Below, one piece after another: positions 54,043 through 64,000 of a stretch of 64,000 bases of DNA. This stretch comes from Hirundichthys speculiger (taxonomy: Eukaryota > Chordata > Actinopteri > Beloniformes > Exocoetidae): the NCBI GenBank assembly GCA_018398805.1, contig JAGFBZ010000942.1, positions 372,001-436,000 of the forward strand, written 5' to 3'. Under the pieces are notes generated by a model. The model was not told the origin of the DNA, did no database searches, and was given only the letters and a program-made list of their open reading frames with translations. Made by a program: the position numbers and the translations under genes. How positions within the stretch are numbered: the stretch's first letter is position 1; the number at the start of each line of letters is the position of its first letter.

Positions 54043-56178
54043 GGACTCATCTGTGGACTCGTTCCTCCATCTGTGGACTCGTTCCTCCATCTGTGGACTC
54101 GTTCCTCCATCTGTGGACTCGTTCCTCCATCTGTGGACTCGTTCCTCCATCTGTGGACTCGTTCCTTTATCTGTGGACTCGTTCCTCCATCTGTGGACTC
54201 GTTCCTCCATCTGTGGACTCATTCCTCTATCTGTGGACTCGTTCCTCCATCTGTGGACTCGTTCCTCCATCTGTGGACTCGTTCCTCCATCTGTGGACTC
54301 GTTCCTCTATCTGTGGACTCGTTCCTCCATCTGTGGACTCGTTCTCCTCCATCTGTGGACTCGTTCCTCCTCCATCTGTGGACTCGTTCCTCATATCGTT
54401 GGACTCGTTCCTCCATCCGTGGACTCGTTCCTCCTCTGTGGACTCGTTCCTCCATCTGTGGACTCGTTCCTTTATCTGTGGACTCGTTCCTCCATCTGTG
54501 GACTCGTCTCCTCCATCTGTGGACTCGTTCCTTTATCTGTGGACTCGTTCCTCCATCTGTGGACTCGTTCCTCCATCTGTGGACTCGTTCCTCCATCTGT
54601 GGACTCGTTCCTCCATCTGTGGACTCGTTCCTCCATCTGTGGACTCGTTCCTCCATCTGTGGACTCGCTCCTCCATCTGTGGACTCGCTCCTCCATCTGT
54701 GGACTCGTTCCTCTATCTGTGGACTCGTTCCTCCATCTGTGGACTCGTTCCTCCATCTGTGGACTCGTTCCTTTATCTGTGGACTCGTTCCTCCATCTGT
54801 GGACTCGTTCCTCCATCTGTGGACTCGTTCCTCCATCTGAGGACTTGCTCCTCCGTCTGTGGACTCGTTCCTCCGTCTGAGGACTCGTTCCTCCGTCTGT
54901 GGACTCGCTCCTCCATCTGTGGACTCGTTCCTCCATCTGTGGACTCGTTCCTTTATCTGTGGACTCGTTCCTCCATCTGTGGACTCGTTCCTTTATCTGT
55001 GGACTCGTTCCTCCATCTGTGGACTCGCTCCTCCATCTGTGGACTCGCTCCTCCATCTGTGGACTCGTTCCTCTATCTGTGGACTCGTTCCTCATCTGTG
55101 GACTCTCTTTCCTCCATCTGTGGACTCGTTCCTCTGTGGACTCGTTCCTCCATCTGTGGACTCGTTCCTCCATCTGTGGACTCGTTCCTCCATCTGAGGA
55201 CTCGTTCCTCCGTCTGTGGACTCATTCCTCCGTCTGTGGACTCGCTCATCCGTCTGTGGACTCTTTCCTCCGTCTGTGGACTCGCTCCTCCGTCTGTGGA
55301 CTCGTTCCTCCATCTGTGGACTCGTTCCTACATCTGTGGACTCGTTCCTCCGTCTGAGGACTCGTTCCTCCCTCTGTGGACTCGCTCCTCATCTGTGGAC
55401 TCGTTCCTCCGTTGGACTCTCCTCTGTTCCTCTCTGTGGACTCGTTCTCCATCTGTGGACTCGTTCCTTTATCTGTGGACTCGTTCCTCCATCTGTGGAC
55501 TCGTCCTCCATCTGTGGACTCTGTGGACTCGTTCCTCCATGTGGACTCTTCCTCCATCTGTGGTCTCCATCTGTGGACTCGTTCCTCCATCTGTGGACTC
55601 GTTCCTTTATCTGTGGACTCGTTCCTCCATCTGTGGACTCGCTCCTCCATCTGTGGACTCGTTCCTCTATCTGTGGACTCGTTCCTTTATCTGTGGACTC
55701 GTTCGTTCCTCCATCTGTGGACTCGTTCCTTATCTGTGGACTCGTTCCTCCATCTGTGGACTCGCTCCTCCATCTGTGGACTCTCTGTGGACTCGTTCCT
55801 TTATCTGTGGACTCGTTCCTTTATCTGTGACTCGTTCCTCCATCTGTGGACTCGTTCCTCCATCTGTGGACTCGTTCCTCATCTGTGGACTCTTCCCTCC
55901 ATCTGTGGACTCGTTCCTCCATCTGTGGACTCGTTCCCCATCTGTGGACTCGTTCCTCCATCTGTGGACTCGTTCTCCTCTCTGTGGACTCGTTCCATCT
56001 GTGGACTCGTTCCTCCATCTGTGGACTCGTTCCTTTATCTGTGGACTCGTTCCTTTATCTGTGGACTCGTTCCTCCATCTGTGGACTCGTTCCTCCATCT
56101 GTGGACTCGTTCCTCCATCTGTGGACTCGTTCCTCCATCTGTGGACTCGTTCCTTCACCTGTGGACTCGTTCCTCCAG
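54043..56178. repeat. 2.1-kb minisatellite, 20-bp unit
   Basis: The unit CTGTGGACTCGTTCCTCCAT is repeated about 105 times. Variants carry TTTATC, CTCTATC or CCGTC in place of CCATC, GCTC in place of GTTC, and CTGAGGA in place of CTGTGGA. Variants are clustered (for example CCGTC units at 54850-54900 and 55200-55370). Indels are sparse before 54340 and frequent after 55090. Because 20 is not a multiple of 3, all frames cycle through the same 20-residue repeat, which yields long ORFs (up to 707 residues +, 233 residues -) that are not genes. Confidence 0.97.
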
Positions 56179-56327
56179 CTCTGTCCATCTTTCAGCCCGT
56201 GGTTAGCCTTCTTTAAAATTTTTCCGAGGCTGTTTCCTCCAGTCTCTGACAAGTTTTGGACTCACTCCAAGTGCTGTTGTGAGTGTAGACAATGTCCTGT
56301 TGTTGTCCTGTTGACATGGAGGATATA
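56179..56327. other. Short unassigned flank of the minisatellite
   Basis: No feature recognised. Confidence 0.4.
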
Positions 56328-56640
56328 CAGTGGTACTTCTACTTACGAATGTCTCTACATAGCCAATTTTCAGGTTACGAAACCCCTCAACGGGAAAATA
56401 TTGCCTCTTGTTACGAAAGAAATGTCAGGATACGAAAGGCAAAAATCCAGTAGCGCTGCTACTCGCAGCTCTCAGAGTTTACCGAACGTAAACATAGCTG
56501 TCGGCTCTGTATCTCGGTTTGAAAGCGGTGCGTCCAAGCTGCTCTGCCGTTGGCTATCACTTAGCATCTTCCTGGCATCCCATTGGCTAGGAGGACCCCT
56601 TGTCTGTATGAGCGTAACCCAGCAACCAGGTAAACAAACA
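56328..56640. mobile_element. pogo/mariner-like element fragment
   Basis: After TA, the sequence CAGTGGTACTTCTACTTACG and repeated GTTACGAAA or ATACGAAAG motifs resemble the left end of a pogo-like fish element. The right end is missing. The fragment is cut off where the next repeat starts. Confidence 0.5.
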
Positions 56641-56645
56641 ATTTT

Positions 56646-56888
56646 TACCTCCGCCAAGGAGGTTATGTTTTTGCCAGAGTTTATCTGTCTGTCTGTGTTC
56701 AAGATAAATCAAAAAGTTATGGATGGATTTTGATGAAATTTTCAGGATTTGTCAGAAACGTGAAAAGGAAGAACTTATTTCATTTTGGGTGTGATCCGGA
56801 AGAAATCCTGGATTCTGGATCACTTTCAAATTTTTGATAATTGTTGCGCTCGGTGGAGGTCTGCGCCCTCTGAGTGCTTTTCTAGTTC
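56646..56888. repeat. Interspersed teleost repeat, full-length-looking
   Basis: It starts ACCTCCGCCAAGGAGGTTAT (itself a small palindrome) and ends GGAGGTCTGCGCCCTCTGAG, then TGCTTTTCTAGTT. The AAAAAGTTATGGATGGATTT and GGTGTGATCCGGA segments are typical of a very common fish repeat. I do not assign it to a class. No protein is encoded. Confidence 0.6.
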
Positions 56889-59205
56889 TAACATGAATTT
56901 CTTAGAGGTTTTTATGTCATTTCATGTATTCTCAGCGCTGAATAGGAAGTATTTTCTTTTTCACACTGACTGTAGCTGGCTGTTACTTGTGTTTAAAACG
57001 TTTTTCTGATCGTTATTGCAACACGTTATATTTCAGCCCTGCCTCATAATCAACTCACTGTTTAGTGAGTCCTTGTTTACTAGTGGCCATGGTCTTAACC
57101 ACAAAAAAGGATCTGACATTTGAATGTCGAGATGGAAATATAATGTCACTTAAGTGAAAGTAGGAGTTCAGTTAATGAAATAAGCAGAAAGAAAATCAAT
57201 GTTTTCAACGACTTTACAATTAGAAAGTAAGGTCACAGTCATGCTTTTAACTAAAGTTTGTATCAGAAACATTTGTGTCATCAGTAAATTACCCACAACG
57301 GATTATAAATATAATTTGTTTGTATATTAGCACAATGTTAAATCACCCAAAGATAAGACCAATTCATTTAACACAAATTTGCTTGTATTAATAAATTTGG
57401 CTCTCAAGTGTTTTTTTTTTTTTTTTTTTTTAATTCCCAAAGAATAAATAGTCTTGCCAAACACTCATCTAGGGGCAATATACACACAAAAAGCCACTGT
57501 GAGTCACTGAAACAGAAACAGAAACCAGATCACCTTTATTCAGATGTGTTTTAGTTGAACTTTAAACACTATGGTTTCCAAATATGAAAGACAGATCATT
57601 TTAAGGTTTCACAAACAAGTTACAGTGACTGAGGGATCAGTGAGATTCAATCAGCGTTCATGACGAGTTGTGTGTCTACAGCATGAAGTTAGTATCTGTA
57701 TAAACTTAACCAACAACAAGCATGCTTTACATATTTAAAGAGCAGCTTGACAGTTTCCCTTACGAACTGCCACTTTCCTTTTCCTTCCATTAACTCATGT
57801 TTTGAGGGTGATTAGACCCAACGTGGGTGGAAAATACCATTTGGTTTTGGCCTTCTTTTAAATCCAAGCAGCACCTTTAAACTCTGAAAGCTATTAAACT
57901 GTATTAAATGTATCAAGACGAGGGGACGAGAGCACTTGCAGAGAAGAGTTGTTGAGCGAATGACTATGTCCTTCTGCCTACACAAAGATGTCAGTCACGT
58001 AGGCAGCCCTTCAACGTGGCTCGAGTGTTTACACCTCTAAAGGAAAGACGCCATGAGTGTGGTTTGACTGATCGGATCTCGGTGCATCTTCAAACTCCAC
58101 CTGAGTCCGTTCGCACCTGCACTTGTCGAACGCATGGGCTCGAATCATTCAGGACCGATACTGTTACTGTTCTCCAAGTCCAAACAGGGTAGTAGTTATG
58201 TCCATGTGCAGTAGGCCTCCTAAGAGAGCTTTATGGCCATAAAGAAATAAAGTCTGTATTGGAGACAGTCAAAGGAAGAATAGGGACTGAACAGTGATAT
58301 ATTTTCACTGGACAAAATGACTGCCCCTTTACCTTTTCACTTGTTACATATGGACTGACGGTTCTGATGTCTTGTCACTAACATAATGCAAAACCACAAG
58401 GACAAGCCTGTTCATCTCATTAGCCCATCTGCCCACGCTAGCACAGGATAGATTGTATCCACTCTGTACTTAAACACAGAATTGACAAAACGTACATTTA
58501 GTGGAATGATCACGAAGGGCTTGGTCTAAAACCAAGTCGCTTTCCATTGACCCCCATGTTGAAAATGTCCAAGAGTAGAAATGCACAAATTTACAGCCTG
58601 TTACAAAATCCTGACAGCCACGCTTGGTTAATTCTCATGTCGCTACCACATTGCATAAAATGATGTCCATAAAATTATGGGGGTAAAGCTTAGCTAGAGC
58701 CAAAGGCTACCAGCCAGGGCTAACTGGGGGATGGCCAGCTGGACGACCTCTGGCAGCTGGAGCAGCTGGGTCTTCCGGTCGGCCCACATTGACCCCCAGA
58801 CCATTTCACGGCCCTTCCAAGTTGACTAACTGGACTGCTAACCAATGATGAGCAAACCACTTTCTGCCGGTACCCATTCCCTGCTACAACCTGTGCTAGT
58901 CAACTGGCCACAGGCCAGGCAGGTCCTGGCCATGTGTTCTGGCAGTGTTTCAGTTGGGACATCTGAGAAGATGATAGATGAACGAATTCAATCAGAATGA
59001 ATGAAAGGTCACATCAGTTAGCATCAAAGGTTAGCATGTGCTAAGATAAGCTAAAATTGCTAGATTTTGGCAACTGAACTAAAGTGGTCCTGTTCCAATT
59101 AGCTGCAGTTTGCCCATTTTTGGATTAACTAGGGTTTTGCAGAGTCACCACCTGCCAATATGGCATCATGAAGAGCCCTGAAAATTGGGGAACTCATCAG
59201 AAAAC
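56889..59205. other. Unassigned stretch
   Basis: No gene is recognised. A poly-T run lies at 57411-57431. The region 57530-59000 lacks long open frames and transposon ends. It could be non-coding transcribed sequence, but nothing proves it. Confidence 0.45.
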
Positions 59206-59385
59206 CTATGGGTTGGGCCTCCCGGTGGTGCAATGGTTATGCAGGCAGCCCATATACAGGCTACAGTCCTCAACGCAGCAGTTGCAGGTTCAACTCCCAG
59301 CCTGTGCAACCCTTTGCTGCATGTTCTCTCTCTTTGCCCCCTCAATAAAGACCACTAGTGCCAAAAAATTGAAAAAAAAAAAAGT
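59206..59385 (+). mobile_element. tRNA-derived SINE
   Basis: The head carries an A-box-like TGGTGCAATGG (59225-59235) and a B-box GGTTCAACTCCC (59287-59298), spaced as in a Pol III promoter. A short body and an AATAAAG...A-rich tail end at about 59381. The start phrase GGGCCTCCCGGTGGTGCA is typical of a fish SINE family of the kind common in percomorphs. The family name is not assigned. Confidence 0.7.
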
Positions 59386-61379
59386 AAACATCTGGGTGAT
59401 GTCACAAAAGGTTTGTCCATTTCTTTCTATACAATATATGGCTGGATCAAACCCATTGTATACATCAGTTAGCTGGTAGTTTTATTTTTAGTTTAAAAAA
59501 AATGAAAGATAATTTTCAAGGAATAATAAATGACATAACTTACAAAAATTAATTTACTTTCAATACTACTGATGAAGTCCTCCAGTATGTCAGAACCTGA
59601 CTTATTCTTATTACTTGCAAACCTACAGTCTTAACAGGAAGTGTCGGAACACATTTTTACTACACCCTCAGATGCAATATTAGGGTAAAAACTGCTCTGG
59701 AAGGCATATTATTGGATGTGAACGGTAAGAAAAGTCCACATATCAATTGAAGACAGGCTGGCTGGACAGGGGGTAATCTTACCGTGAGATAATGAACCAA
59801 AATAATCAATGTGGATAGAACATCCCAAACAAATCATTTTTTTTCTGCATTTAATTTCTAAATGCGCAGGTTTGAGATGATGATGCCACCTCCAAGTGTT
59901 CAGCCATGAGTTACGCTTCCAAGATATGCATTTTGACGTCCACACCTCCCCCTTCTTTGCGTCCGCATCTCCCTGGGGAGACTTTCTCCTTTGATTTTTG
60001 TCCTGCCGAGTGTCTCCATCTATTACAGACCACGTCCTGTAATTCCCAGATGGTTAAAATGCCATCCGGAACGATGAGTTAAATTACTGAGGAGCACAGT
60101 GAATATTTCACTCCTCACCTCCCCCCCTCCTGTAATGTTAATCCTGCTCGAATGGGGCTTAAGAGATAGTTCCAGTTCAATCTTCCCAACAGACGCCGAA
60201 CAAGGTGACTAACAGCCCAAACTCAAGTTGGCGTAGTCGCTTACATCACCTAGTTTGAGGGCGCTGGAGGTGGTACCATGAGTCATTAATCTATTGCAGC
60301 AATATCCAAACTACTGTGGAGAAATGCAACGGCATAATTCACATGTAGCGTGAACACACATGAACGTACGCGCAGCCAAAGGCCCACCTCACACGCACAC
60401 GCGCTTATGCACACACTGCTCATTCTCTATTCCAGTAGCTTGCTGTCCAGAACTTATCGATGGCCAGTCAATACTTTCTGATCGATTGACCCTATCTCCA
60501 TAGCAACCACCATTTAGCCTACTATCTTGGGCCATTCATTATAGAAGCCATTAAGCCCCGTGTGTGTATGTGTGTGAGTTATTGCCACCATTAGAAGAGA
60601 AAGAGGCTCCCGCTGTCTGTAAGCTATGCTTGCAGAGCCGGAGCACTGAATTCAGAGGCAGCCGGTCAACACACATGGCTTTATTGTCCCCATGTAGAGC
60701 TACACGGATGTGTTTTACCAGTCAGACTGCTGTGATCGAAGTGGTAACATGCATGGATTTCACAGGGGATTTCACATCATCAAGCAGAAGTAACAGCAAA
60801 GGCGAAAAACTGGACGCTATAACTTTGTTGTTCTGAGACGGAGTCTAGTTTTAAAATGTTTTCATCAGAATGTAGTTCTTCTACCTTCAAATTTGTGCTT
60901 AACTGGTCAAGATAGAGCTGATTTGAATATTTCCTCTGGCGTCTTCGGGGGTTCTGTTTACCTCCACTGAACTTTATCGAAAACACGGCTGAAATACAAA
61001 AAGCATAAAACCCATTAAAGAACACATCATATAAAGTAATGGTTGTACCTACCTTTGCCAGAGGTGTCCGTGGTTCTTTCTGGGTTGTATCTTTCTGGGT
61101 TCAAAGTGTTTATTTCATGCCCAATCAAATCATTGATGTTTTTGAATGCATGTTAGCGTGCTAACTGAGCTGCGACACTGTCACGTACATGCTGTACATC
61201 GCACCTGTCCTCCCGTCCTCTCAAGCACGTTCTCTGGAGTCGTACTTGACGAGTATGAACTTCCAAGTTCGTCAAGTCCAGGCCCGGCACCCTTGGAGCT
61301 GAGACACAGCTTGAGCTTGTTTGTGTGTTTAGCTCTGTTTGACTTCTCTTGGTCCCATCGCTCCTGACTGTTCACACCT
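59386..61379. other. Unassigned stretch
   Basis: No gene is recognised. CA-rich sequence with CACGCGC steps lies at about 60385-60415. The open frames at 60564-60836 (+) and 60780-61025 (-) have no motif or splice support. Confidence 0.45.
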
Positions 61380-61690
61380 GCGCCTCGACAGCCCCGGTGA
61401 GAAGATGGTGGCTGCTTCTCAGTTCCAAGTACACCAAGTTCAGATGCATCCTCCATAAAACTGGTGGCACAAGAACAAACCCGGGGATTTCAACCGTGCT
61501 TGTCCAGCTATAGACTTTGACTTGTGGTTAAACACTTTTATTTCTCCTTTTCTGGTTTTTCTGCCCGTGCCGTGCCTTTTGTTTGATATTAAAGGACTTT
61601 TGTTTAAATGCTCCTGCTGCCATCGTCTCCACCATTTGGGTCCTCATGACTTTCAGCATAACACCTCCCAGCTAATTGGTTCCACAAATC
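61380..61690 (+). mobile_element. Possible old LTR end
   Basis: A CCTTTTGTTTGATATTAAAGG signal followed by TTTGTTTAAATGCTCC and CATTTGGGTCCTCAT has the R-U5 flavour of fish LTRs. No paired LTR, TG...CA ends or internal genes are seen, so this is only a suggestion. Confidence 0.25.
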
Positions 61691-61959
61691 CTCTTCAAAT
61701 TAGTTGTACTGCTACACCCTGCAATAACTCACTGGTTTGGTTTGTCCAATATTTTACAGCGATATGACTTTCCCTTTCACAGATATTGTCTATTATTTCA
61801 TCAAGTAGTCCATCGCAGATACCTCGGAGCTCAGACATTGATGCCACCTTCAGCCAAGGTTTAAATTTGTCGTATATTGTTTTCTATTAACATGTGATGA
61901 CAGTTACAGAAGTTACAGTTACAGAGACACTACTTTTTATTGATATATACACACACACA

Positions 61960-63170
61960 CACTGCCCGGCCAAAAAAAAGTCACCATCTGGATTTAACTG
62001 AGCAAATAGGTCCGAGGCTTCTATTGGATAATTACTGCATGGGCAATTATCTTTCAGCTGGAAACAACTTATTTAACCCCAACTGGTGCAATGAGTTGCT
62101 TCTCATTTCCTAAACAACCATGTCAAAGACACATCCCGTGGTCGTGGAAAAGATGTTAATCTGTTTGAGAAGGGTCAAATCATTGGCATGTATCAAGCAG
62201 AGAAAACATCTAAGGAGACTGCAAAAAGTATCAAAATTGAATTCAGAACTGTCCAACGCATTATTAAAAACTGGAAGTGTAGTGGGGACCCATCGTCTTC
62301 AAGGAGGAAATGTGGCCGGAAAAAAAAAATCTTCAATGATTGTAAAGGGTGATCACTTAAACGTTTGGTGAGATCAAATCAAAGAAAAACAACAGTACAA
62401 TTCAGGGCTGTTTAATAGTGAAAGTAAGACCATTTCCACACCCACAATGCAAAGGGAACTCAAGTGATTGGGACTGAACAGCTGTGTAGCCTTAAGAAAA
62501 CCACTAATCAGTGAGGCTAACTGGAAAAAAAAAGGCTTCAGTTTGCTAGGGAGCATAAAGATTGAACTCTGGATCAATGGAAGAAGGTCATGTGGTCTGA
62601 TGAGTCCAGATTGACCCTGTTCCAGAGTGATGGGAGCATCAGGGTAAGAAGAGAGGCAGATGAAGTGATGCTCCCATCATGCCTAGCGCCTACTGTACCA
62701 GCCTGTTGGGGCAGTGTTCTGATCTGGGGTTGCTGCAGTTGGTCAGGTCCAGGTTCAGCAACAGTCTGAGCTCAAAGAATGAGGTCAGCTGACTACCTGA
62801 ATATACTGAATGACCAGGTTATTACATCAATGGATTTGTTCTTCCCTGATGGCACGACCATATTCCAAGATGACAATGCCAGGATTCATCGGGCTCAATT
62901 TGTGAAAGACTGGTTCAGGGAGCATGAGAAATCATTTTCACACAAGGATTGGCCACCACAGAGTCCAGACCTGAACCCCATTGAGAATCTTGTGCTGGAG
63001 AAGGATTTGAGCAGCGGTCAGACTCTACCATCATCAATGAAGATCTTGGTGTAAATTAATGCAACACAGCAGCAGAAGCTTTTCCAAACAATGCCACAGC
63101 GAATGTGTGTCGTAATCAAAGCTAAAGGTGGTCCAATGAAATATTAGAGTGTATGACCTTTTATTGGGTA
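61960..63170 (+). mobile_element. Tc1-type transposon, decayed
   Basis: The left end CACTGCCCGGCCAAAAAAAA follows a CA repeat. The right end at about 63165 (ATGACCTTTTATTGGGTACC) has lost part of the matching inverted repeat. The plus strand in between carries a full-length but frame-broken transposase region. The subterminal phrase GTCACCATCTGGATTTAACT is typical of a fish Tc1-like family. Confidence 0.75.
62120..63054 (+). pseudogene. Tc1-type transposase, frame-broken
   Basis: The start is at about 62120 (MSKTHPVVVEKML), but reading shifts soon after. A catalytic-domain segment is at 62779-63054, with [20 protein letters not shown], where the second aspartate of the DDE triad lies in the QDDN motif. 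It continues with [14 protein letters not shown], where the glutamate is the third catalytic residue. The first-aspartate region is seen in another frame near 62580-62620 (WSDESRL). An 11-A run at 62319-62330 is one likely break. Intact family members have about 340 residues, and this copy is inactive. Confidence 0.75.
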
Positions 63171-63823
63171 CCTTATGAACAGTGAGGGAGAAATAATGTG
63201 TTGTGACCGTCTTCGAGACATACATGTAATCTGTGGCCTTTTCACAGATAATGAACTCCTTGCAGCTATACAAAAACACAGATCTGGAGAAAAAAACAAA
63301 CACATAACGTGCCAGAGAAATATTATAATGCTGTATTAGAGATACAACATGGATGATGAAAAATCTAAGTGATAAAATATATCAGTTATATTTTCATGTT
63401 AATGAAAAATCTGCTGCACCATTGACTGCTCATTCAAAGTGGGTGGATTTGCTGTAAAAATGTGTCCCACAAGAGAGGTTTTTCATGCATTTATGCAACT
63501 CCGTTGAATGTCTCTCGTAGGGCTTGACAACTTAAATTACAACATAAAAAATGAGCCCTTCAGAAGAATAGTTTATGCAGATTTTATTACGGGGGGAAGA
63601 AGAGTCAGACTGTTATTTTATTTTAGTATTTTACTGCTATGTTAAAGGAGTTGTAAAGTGCATCTGTATTTACAAATCAAAATTTTAAGGCTGCCTTCTA
63701 ACCATCATGGTATGTACTTTCATTGATTTTGTAAAAATATAATCAGTAAAGTCTAGGGAAATGTGTGTATTTACAACTGCAAAGACAACAATGGTGGCGA
63801 CCCGAGTACCGTGAAAACCGTTT
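63171..63823. other. Unassigned stretch
   Basis: No gene is recognised. Confidence 0.45.
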
Positions 63824-63837
63824 CCACTAGGTGGCAG
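63824..63837 (+). promoter_or_regulatory. CTCF-like motif, plus orientation
   Basis: CCACTAGGTGGCAG matches the vertebrate CTCF core on the plus strand and is followed by CAGCAG. It points away from the CTCF-like motif at 2036 (divergent pair). Binding is an inference. Confidence 0.4.
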
Positions 63838-64000
63838 CAGCAGTCGAAACCAGTCGTTGCAGCTGCATTTGGAAGATATGAAAAGTGTTTGTTTTTTTTG
63901 TAAAACAATACAGAACTCCCAGTGATTTGAAGGGCACTGATTTAGTGCCAGGGTGAGGACAGGGTTGAGGAAGAATTAACTTAACAGGAAAATCCAGGCT

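Noticed and set aside
54043..56178. CRISPR-like array
   Set aside because: There are no unique spacers; the unit is a contiguous 20-bp tandem repeat in a vertebrate genome.
54093..56216. 707-residue open frame and overlapping frames on both strands
   Set aside because: They are generated by the 20-bp minisatellite unit. The peptide is a pure 20-residue repeat, has no independent start or splice context, and is open in several frames and on both strands alike.

Overview
This window is vertebrate nuclear DNA, almost certainly from a ray-finned (teleost) fish. The evidence is the repeat content: many hAT, Tc1/mariner, pogo-like and piggyBac DNA transposons, a Ty3/Gypsy retrotransposon, an L2-type LINE tail, a tRNA-derived SINE, and long CA/GT, AT and poly-C tracts. 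A percomorph fish (perhaps a cichlid or relative) is plausible but cannot be fixed from the sequence. There is no bacterial-style gene layout, and no rRNA, tRNA or CRISPR array. I recognise no complete host gene. The best host coding candidate is one 162-bp fully open exon with good splice sites (17585-17746, +), so the window is probably intron or intergenic sequence of a large locus.

Layout. 1-12.5 kb is mostly unannotated single-copy-looking DNA with a palindromic MITE (2.8 kb), a hAT relic with a BED-finger exon (3.1-4.1 kb), two hAT MITEs (6.0-6.7 and 7.6-7.9 kb), a double hairpin (7.5 kb) and a poly-C tract (8.8 kb). 12.5-17 kb holds a decayed Tc1-type element and an internally deleted piggyBac element with TTAA target sites and large foldbacks. 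17-26.6 kb has the candidate exon, further MITEs, and an AT-rich block interrupted by a Tc1 element and an LTR-like segment. 28.3-30 kb has a perfect palindrome and another Tc1-type element. 32.2-38.4 kb is a Ty3/Gypsy element on the minus strand with nearly identical LTRs, an apparent -1 frameshift signal at the gag/pol junction, and pol broken by four small indels. 38.5-42.3 kb has a pogo-like element, an L2 fragment and a hAT element.

The most striking structure is 44,357-51,981, a Russian-doll nest of five hAT elements. Each is bounded by its own perfect 8-bp target duplication. The innermost (45,879-49,173) has three exons with canonical splice sites that join in frame to a 620-residue transposase carrying a BED finger, the D/D/E residues and the C-terminal dimerisation region. 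It looks potentially active and may be the newest insertion in the nest.

52-64 kb contains a second copy of a non-coding element also present at 10.4 kb, a 2.1-kb minisatellite of a 20-bp unit (54.0-56.2 kb) that creates spurious long ORFs on both strands, a SINE, and another Tc1-type element. CTCF-like motifs sit near both ends of the window. All calls are by eye from sequence; family names rest on motif and terminal-repeat recognition, not on a search.
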